Shown here: positions 20,467 through 28,262 of the stretch, piece after piece
Layout: each line of letters begins with the position of its first letter
Position numbering within the stretch: position 1 is the first letter of the stretch
DNA from: Isohypsibius dastychi
Taxonomy: Eukaryota; Tardigrada; Eutardigrada; Parachela; Isohypsibiidae
Length of the DNA stretch: 28,262 bases
Assembly: GCA_034696485.1 (NCBI GenBank)
Contig: JAQIWT010000212.1
Location: forward strand, 1 to 28,262
Reading direction: 5' to 3'
Made by a program: the position numbers and the translations under genes
Notes under the pieces: generated by a model
Told to the model about the DNA's origin: nothing
The model's input: the letters and a program-made list of their open reading frames with translations, nothing else
The model's database searches: none

Positions 20467-21247
20467 TATGACAACAATTTAGATACAGACACTTTTTAGC
20501 GAGTGCACACGGAGCAGGAATAAGGAAAAACCACACTATTACAGAGAGCGGTCACAATTTATTCCATGTGGAAACCAGGAGGAATGGGCATGGTACTCTC
20601 GGTTTATTGATTCGATTTCGGAACTCTCATGTTTACCCCATTGGGTTATTGGCGGACATGCTGTCATCTCTTCCTATCCTCGTATTCTTGCACTGCAATG
20701 CACTGAATCGACGTAGGTGTCGCTTGTGTTCCCTCGAGGGATCCAATGGATCCATTGAATAAAAACGGTAAAGCTGAGAATATGGGAAGTCCATGTGAAA
20801 TCTGTGCCCGTTGTTTTTTCATCTGGTGATTGCTTCTGAACCAGTTTTTTACGCATGTAAATTTATAGAACGAGCAAACAAGAAAAATGTCGGTTAGCCT
20901 GTTTGTTGGCAACATCACCACTTTCTATCAGTAGTTAAGTCATCCTCGGATGCGCCGTGCATACTTACTGAAACCTGCATTAGAAATAAGTTACGTTCAA
21001 TGACCTCACCTCTGGCGTACCTTTTCTCACAACATGCAGTTCAAAAGCAACTTTTCACGCTGGAAAGAACCCGCTCCATTCAAAAAACCAAATCGCACTT
21101 GGAACGGGTTATTCCACGTACAGGTAGTTCTTCCTTTAAGTTACCACAGATGTGATTTTAACTGGTTTTGCAAATTGAAGTTTCGGTGTTTCTTTTGATA
21201 TCTGTTCATTGTTACAGTTGTGAATTGTGATTGAACGGCAAGAGAAA
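20467..21247. other. Intergenic region between divergent genes
   Basis: This holds the 5' flanks of the receptor gene (minus) and the channel gene (plus). A plus-strand ATG frame at 21034-21198 (MQFKSNFSRWKEPAPF..., 54 codons) lies in the presumed channel leader and could be an upstream ORF. A pyrimidine run ending GTTACAG at about 21217 could be an acceptor for a 5'-UTR intron. Nothing else is convincing. Confidence 0.4.
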
Positions 21248-23065
21248 ATGTCGTGGGTACCGTCAGCGCTCTCTCTTTTTGCTCAAGTTACGCTTCTCAC
21301 GTTGACTGTTTCTGCAATCGATCCCCAAACTGCCAGCTTGCAAGGCGCTCAAAAATTTGTGTTGGACAAAATTTTGAGAGATTACGATAAAGGGACTCGT
21401 CCGTTCAACAATGGAAGTGGTCAGTTACAAGCTTTCATCTCTACTTGTTATTTCACGGAGTTTCACTCAAATTATCATATTTCAGAGCCAGTTATGATAA
21501 ATGTCAATATCTTCGTACGCAGCATATCGAAACCAGACCCCAAAACAATGGTACAGTACCGCTATTTGCAACGACACAAACTTCCATGCTGAATTTGGAA
21601 GAACTGAGATGCCAAGAATTGATTTGTGAGTTTGTGGCTTCAGGATTATACAATTGAGCTGATGCTACGACAAAAGTGGACAGATTCGCGTTTGGTTTAC
21701 ACTGACGAGGTCGCACAACTTACATTAATGGAGACTGATAAAATATGGACTCCAGATCTCTTTTTCCCGAACGAGAAATCCGGGCGTGTCCACAACCTCC
21801 TAGCACCAAGTACCTTTTCCGCCCTTCATTGCTATGTTACACTTGCCCACTACCGGGTAGATAACAAATTTTCTTCCAACAGACATTCTGACTCGAATTT
21901 GGCCGGATGGTGGCATCTTGACTAGCACAAGGTAATCAGATCCGATTTGATCACCGTGAAATTTGTTATGGGTTTTTCAGGTTGACATTGACACTAACGT
22001 GCCCGATGGACCTGACCAATTTCCCAATGGATCAACAAGTTTGTCCCTTTCAGATAGCTAGCTGTAAGTTTGTTCACCTGGGTGAAGTGTACACTGGTCT
22101 TCGAATCGCATCATTATTTTGACAGACAGATACACGATGGCGGACATTGATTTTGCGTGGCGGGAGAACGATGCAGTACAACTGTCAGGGAACATGCAGA
22201 TGGCAGAGTTTTCACTCCAAGCGGTGAATACCAAGTATATTTCGACGAAAACTGAAACCGGTACGTTCTATGTTTTCTGTATCGAGTGTTCGTACGCGGG
22301 TAGGGCATGGCTTGTCTAGGTGAGTACAGTTCGCTAGAAATGCTCGTGAATATGAGGCGGAAACTAGGTTACTATATATGGCACGTATACATTCCATCGG
22401 TGGGTCAGTCCTTTTCGGAGAACAACATAAAACTGAATAAAATCATAATCTAGGCGATGCTGGTTGTTTTCTCTTGGATTCCAATGTTTCTGAGTCCCGA
22501 GGCGGTACCAGCACGGCTAGCACTGATTTTAGTCAATATTCCTACAATGTTCTACACTTTCATGGCGACTGATAGTCCGAGGACGCCATATCTCAAAGGT
22601 CACCTTACTTATTTCAATTCTTCTTAAAGATAACTTCTGAGTTTTGCTTGCAGCCATGGATTTGTGGTCAGGAGTGTGCATTGCCCTAATTTTTCTTGGT
22701 CTCCTCCAGTTCGCTCTAGTTGAGCATTTCAAATCGACCGAGGAGAAAAAGAAGCAAGCTGATAAAGCACGGAAAGAAACTGAGGTAAATTCTTCGAGTG
22801 TTTGAAATCTCTTCTATAACAAAGATTCTGAAGAACCCGTTGCTGAGTTCCAATGAAGCACGCGACGACACAGGTACCAACAAAATTTACCGTCAATAGA
22901 ATTTTATTTGGAAAGAGTGATGATGTAGGTATCAGCAATCGGCGAGAAAAGCGAACCGGTAAAAAGATGTCGCAGCGGATTGACTTCTACGCTCGCATCG
23001 GACTTCCCATCATTTTTTTGATATTCAACATTGTGTACTGGAGTGTATACCGTATGACCTCATAG
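21248..23065 (+). CDS. Cys-loop ligand-gated anion channel subunit with atypical M2
   Basis: Eleven exons keep phase (21248-21419, 21486-21550, 21644-21809, 21883-21931, 21981-22063, 22126-22260, 22320-22399, 22454-22598, 22654-22784, 22825-22873, 22929-23065), giving 403 residues. A signal peptide (1-23) leads to the ligand-binding domain with IWTPDLFFPNEK, then the Cys-loop CPMDLTNFPMDQQVC (158-172, exactly 13 residues between the cysteines), and M1 (IWHVYIPSAMLVVFSWI). The anion-selectivity motif PAR (269-271) precedes M2; M3 follows KAMDLW; M4 is IGLPIIFLIFNIVYWSVY. These mark a GABA/glycine/glutamate-gated chloride-channel relative. Two oddities: M2 has Pro at the 9' gate position (residue 280) where the family has Leu, and the second disulphide of glycine/GluCl subunits is absent (YSSLEM, Ser where Cys is expected). 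The ATG at 21248 starts the signal peptide. Ligand unknown. Confidence 0.87.
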
Positions 23066-23178
23066 TCTGTTCAGGTCCTGACCAGACCTTAACCAAATAT
23101 CCAAGTCACATCATCAGCGATGGCATTCTGTAACCTACAGTCTAATTTCGCAACGAGCAAGATCGCAAATGAATGACC

Positions 23179-24316
23179 TCAAACTTTATTCTGAGCAGCC
23201 AGGTATCGAACGCGTTCAAGATGAGCTCGAAAACAATCCTGAATTACCACAACATCACTCTCGAATTTCGCATCTTTAACCTCTTTAAGCCATTTCGTAC
23301 GTTCTAAATGAGCGCGGCAGACATCTTGAATAACCCCAACTGATTTCAGATCGAATGATATAGTATCATCATTATCCAGTGTGTCGCTCAATAGATCTTC
23401 GATCATCTTTGTTCGAGGATCAACAATCGCATCGGTTTTGCGTAATGTAGTCCGTGACTCTGGTTTCAATGGTTGAATATCGAGCTGAACTGAATCGGTC
23501 TGAGCTTCTTGTGAAATCACGGAGGGTTTGCGCAACGCTGCTGTTGGGGAATAAGCGACCTGATGAGCTACTTCAATCTCATCTAAAAGACGACTCCGTT
23601 CGTTTTCCAGCTCTGATACACGTAGTCTAACCAAGGGAGGACATGAGAATGTGAGACTGAACATTTTTCGAACAGAATAAACTCACCGCATATCTTCCAG
23701 AGTTCGGCGCATTGCAAAGTTCTCGTCTGTCAATTCTTCATTTTGTCTCAAAGCTGCGTCCATCATGTCTTGATCTATGAAATTCTCGCCAGACGATTGC
23801 GTGTAGTTGTCCGTTGTTCTAGGTTGCACTGAAAAACGATCGTACACCGGCTGCACTTCTTGAAAAGAGTGAATACGAATCTAGGCTGATCATAAAGGCC
23901 ACATAGCAAACCTTGAAGCTGAACGTCGAATCGAAGGATTTCTTCATCCATGTCGTTTTCAGCTCCATCAAAGGTCATTGGATTCGTTGCAGATTCTTGA
24001 TCATCCTCCCATGTCTTCCTATCAATCACTCTGTTTCTTGACATTGTTTTCCTTAAGCTGACATTTCGCGTAAACTGTTGCCGATTTGAGGAAGAAACTA
24101 AAGAGTGTGAACAGGAAACAAAGTTCATCCAGGTTGTAACTGATTACCAAGTTGGAATGGTCTACCTGTGCTGTTGAGCGATTTTCGAAAGGTCCAGGTT
24201 TGATTCAGCGATGGTGATCCATGCTTAATCCGTTGTTGATTGAGCCTGCTCTCATGGACTTTCAGCTCTTCAATGTACGGATTTTTTGGCTTGCGAATGG
24301 ACATTCCAGATGACAT
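23179..24316 (-). CDS. Coiled-coil protein with two C-terminal IQ (calmodulin-binding) motifs
   Basis: Four exons (24166-24316, 23912-24097, 23687-23858, 23179-23626) join in phase, giving 318 residues. The N-terminal half is basic then acidic and probably disordered (SIRKPKNPYIEELK; TFDGAENDMDEEILRF). A heptad-rich helical stretch follows (MMDAALRQNEELTDENFAM, LRVSELENERSRLLDEIEVA). Two near-identical IQ motifs end the protein: VIQDVCRAHLERTKW (about 268-282) and VIQDCFRAHLERVRY (about 297-311). They keep the I-Q-x(3)-R core; the distal basic residue is shifted. IQ motifs bind calmodulin or myosin light chains. No motor, GAP or kinase domain is present, so it may be a small cytoskeletal or ciliary adaptor, which is inference. 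It is convergent with the channel gene, 113 bases away. Confidence 0.75.
23185..23190 (-). other. AATAAA overlapping the last codons of the IQ-protein CDS
   Basis: The minus-strand hexamer AATAAA encodes the Asn-Lys that precede the final Val and TGA. No other AATAAA follows within the 113 bases to the channel gene stop, so the poly(A) signal may lie inside the coding sequence, leaving a very short 3'-UTR. Confidence 0.4.
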
Positions 24317-24757
24317 ATCTCTTTTTTGCTGTGTGTTTGATGACGACGCTCCAAAACTTGAAAAACGAAAGCATATGCAGCCAACCTGTGCTCTTCCACA
24401 TCAACCGTGAAATCAGAAATGATGTGCGTACTTACTTGTCCAAGTGCAAAGTCATCGTAGAACTCGGACTGAACATTTTTCCGTCATCACATTCAAGAAA
24501 CTAGAAAGGCAAGAATCTGAAACGATTCCTGAGGAAATAACGTTTAATTATCAAGCTACTCGAGGAAATCGCACAAACTGCGCGATCAATAAACGTGTTG
24601 TATTTACAACCGATGATCGAGATGCAATGAACAAGGTGAGATGGTTATCGATTTTCATGGAGTACGGTTGGCTGTAAAATCTAAACACCGGATTCGCGTG
24701 CTGATTCCCATCACTCAGTTTATATATCCATACGGAAAACCTGGATTCTGCACCTGA
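24297..24757 (+). CDS. Small unrecognised protein, divergent from the IQ-protein gene
   Basis: Three exons (24297-24406, 24461-24635, 24719-24757) join in phase across introns of 54 and 83 bases, giving 107 residues. It starts MDIPDDISLFCCVFDDDAPK, continues with FSVITFKKLERQESETIPEE and KRVVFTTDDRDAMNK, and ends IYPYGKPGFCT. The chain is charged and hydrophilic with no signal peptide, TM helix or family I can name. The last exon is short and its frame uncertain; another frame through the same bases (LYIHTENLDSAPDNF) is also open but out of phase with the donor. The start codon lies 20 bases inside the 5' end of the minus-strand gene at 23179-24316, so the two coding sequences would overlap head to head. 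Moderate to low confidence. Confidence 0.42.
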
Positions 24758-24815
24758 TAACTTTAAATCTTTATATGGCCAGATGAAGGCAACAAAACGA
24801 TAACAAACAGATATC

Positions 24816-25541
24816 ATGGTCAGCTCAGATCACAACCAAATATCACAGGCAATAGAATCCTTATCACAGAAAAAGCGACAATCACAGAGCAAGTTTTCCA
24901 GTAACAAACAACCCGACTATCAGCTTGGAAATTCTGAAGAAATCCCGAACACACTCTTCCCTCTACAAAAAACAAACGGCTGTTGTTAAGAGTTCATTTG
25001 TCATTTCCGTGAACCTAAACATACCTAATTCTCTGCAAGCTAAGTTTTGCTCAGAGCACTGAATTCGCCGCCATGAAAACACCAACTGGGTTATCTTGTC
25101 CAAAAACAACCATAACTGTCAGCGGCCACCATGAAATATCCGGACGCCTGTCGAATCCACAGTGGGTGTTCGTTACCCTGCAAAATAGTCCCCAATGAAC
25201 GAAATTCCGGCAAACCAGAAACGGTGGTCACCTCTTACAGACGAAATCCGGAGGTGCAAGTCTAACCCGATCCAACAGATAATGACAGAAAAAAACAACC
25301 AAGTCTGAAAAACTCCGGTCACTCAAATGCAAAAGCCAAACGAAAATCTTCAAACAAAAAGAATTCCAAAACGACGATTATTACTCCATTAGATCGTTCT
25401 CTCTTTTCAAAAGCTAAAAAAACTAATATGCTCTCAACGCTCAGCGTGCGCGCCAAGGAAAAACTGTTAACTAGAAGAAAATACAAACGTTCTTCTGAAG
25501 CTGCTGGCGAAGTCATCCTACATCATTCTGCTCGCTGGTGA
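24816..25541 (+). CDS. Possible Ser/Lys-rich gene, exon structure unresolved
   Basis: Three plus-strand stretches look coding by composition. One is an ATG frame at 24816-24989 (57 codons, IESLSQKKRQSQSKFSS). The second is a frame around the ATG at 25073 to 25198 (MKTPTGLSCPKTTITVSGHH). The third is a 91-codon stop-free frame ending in TGA at 25541, rich in Lys, Ser and Asn (KAKRKSSNKKNSKTTIITPL, then RAKEKLLTRRKYKRSSEAAG). The last two can be joined in phase (weak donor near 25189, acceptor near 25278), but no donor brings the first into phase with them. The basic composition would suit a nucleic-acid-binding or disordered protein; no family is recognised. This entry is a marker for probable coding sequence rather than a finished model. 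Confidence 0.28.
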
Positions 25542-25543
25542 AG

Positions 25544-25822
25544 ATGAACTGGCTGGCTCGAATCTTTCTTCCAACAGAATATCGAGGGCTCGCTGAATAC
25601 TTGTCGATTGGAATGTTCGCTGCATGGACTCAAATCTGCTTCTACATTTCCACATTTTATGAACTGAACGGTCGACTTGCGGAAATCAACCAACAACAAA
25701 AAGTCCGACTAACAAGCGACACTGAAGCTTATAAAAACACTGCTACAGGGGATGAAAACTACACCAGCAGAAACAAGCGACGATTGAGAAAAATTACCGC
25801 TGCGCTGATGAAGGAACGATAA
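25544..25822 (+). CDS. Small single-pass membrane protein, unrecognised
   Basis: An uninterrupted frame from ATG to TAA encodes 92 residues. One hydrophobic helix (LSIGMFAAWTQICFYISTF, about residues 21-39) follows a short N-terminus with MNWLARIFLPTEYRGL, and the rest is a polar, basic tail ending in RNKRRLRKITAALMKER. Size, one TM and a basic tail recall small mitochondrial or ER membrane proteins such as assembly factors, but I recognise no family. The ATG lies two bases after the TGA of the preceding basic frame, with no room for a promoter or acceptor between them. An AATAAA follows at 25837. It could be a stand-alone gene whose 5'-UTR spans the upstream frame, or the second cistron of one mRNA. 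Confidence 0.5.
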   Translation: MNWLARIFLPTEYRGLAEYLSIGMFAAWTQICFYISTFYELNGRLAEINQQQKVRLTSDTEAYKNTATGDENYTSRNKRRLRKITAALMKER

Positions 25823-25836
25823 TTATCATCTGTCTG

Positions 25837-25842
25837 AATAAA
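25837..25842 (+). other. Poly(A) signal AATAAA
   Basis: A canonical hexamer 15 bases past the stop of the small membrane protein at 25544-25822, supporting a plus-strand transcript end here. Confidence 0.55.
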
Positions 25843-26115
25843 CGAGAGTGACTTCTGGCTGGGCTGAAGTGTAATGAATGAAACGTATAAGAGGGAGCTC
25901 TCAATCTTCCTTTTTCTGGCTGATACGAACTTCGAGAAGATAGATAAGGGAATAGCTTAGTCTCCTGGCTGATTTTCCTCCCTCATGCACATGACCTATA
26001 CGACATACACATTCAAAATTCACATCCTAAACACAACTTTCCACCCAATTCATGCACAGCTTACTCACTGACTATACCTGCAATTACTAAGATAATCACA
26101 AATTACCTTTTAAAA

Positions 26116-28241
<2,126 letters not shown>

Positions 28242-28262
28242 CACTGCAAATCAATATTCCAA

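Noticed and set aside
20737-20760. Palindromic GGATCCAATGGATCC segment beside an AATAAA on the plus strand
   Set aside because: No plus-strand gene ends here and the palindrome is short, so neither a poly(A) signal nor a regulatory site can be supported.

Overview
This is eukaryotic, spliced, protein-coding DNA. Most genes are broken into short exons by small introns (many of about 45-100 bases, with GT..AG ends). Gene density is high, about one gene per 1.8 kb, on both strands. The content is animal: receptor with a natriuretic-peptide/guanylyl-cyclase type ectodomain, Cys-loop anion channel, invertebrate gustatory-receptor-like 7TM proteins, SLC18B1-type transporter, hnRNP A/B protein. Gene content, compactness and many chemoreceptor-like genes suggest a small ecdysozoan, and I favour a tardigrade. 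That is an inference from gene style, not something the sequence proves. I see no rRNA, tRNA, CRISPR array or intact transposon.

Layout. 0.7-1.6 kb (+): small protein with a probable chromo-barrel fold. 2.4-4.9 kb (-): membrane receptor with a complete ANF/natriuretic-receptor ectodomain and one TM segment, but a stop codon after a tail of about 41 residues, so no cyclase (NPR-C-like architecture). 5.0-6.6 kb (-): two small cysteine-rich secreted proteins. 7.0-9.1 kb (-): 10-exon SLC18B1-like MFS transporter. 9.7-20.5 kb: gustatory-receptor-like cluster of four apparently intact genes (9673-11144 -, 11514-12918 -, 17192-18598 +, 19043-20466 -) and one decayed copy (15824-16764 -), interleaved with an unrecognised gene (13.85-14.46 kb +) and a secreted PAN/apple-like protein (15.0-15.6 kb +). 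21.2-23.1 kb (+): 11-exon Cys-loop anion channel with an aberrant pore helix. 23.2-24.3 kb (-): coiled-coil/IQ-motif protein. 24.3-25.8 kb (+): small, poorly resolved genes. 26.1-28.24 kb (-): 7-exon hnRNP A/B-type RNA-binding protein.

The genes do not form one pathway. The common theme is cell-surface sensing and secretion: ligand-binding receptor, chemoreceptor-like proteins, ligand-gated channel, disulphide-rich secreted proteins. The two most unusual proteins are the cyclase-less receptor and the channel with proline at the 9' gate position of M2. All exon boundaries were drawn by eye from splice signals and reading phase. Every spliced model marked as confident keeps an open frame of exact multiple-of-three length, but none has transcript support here.
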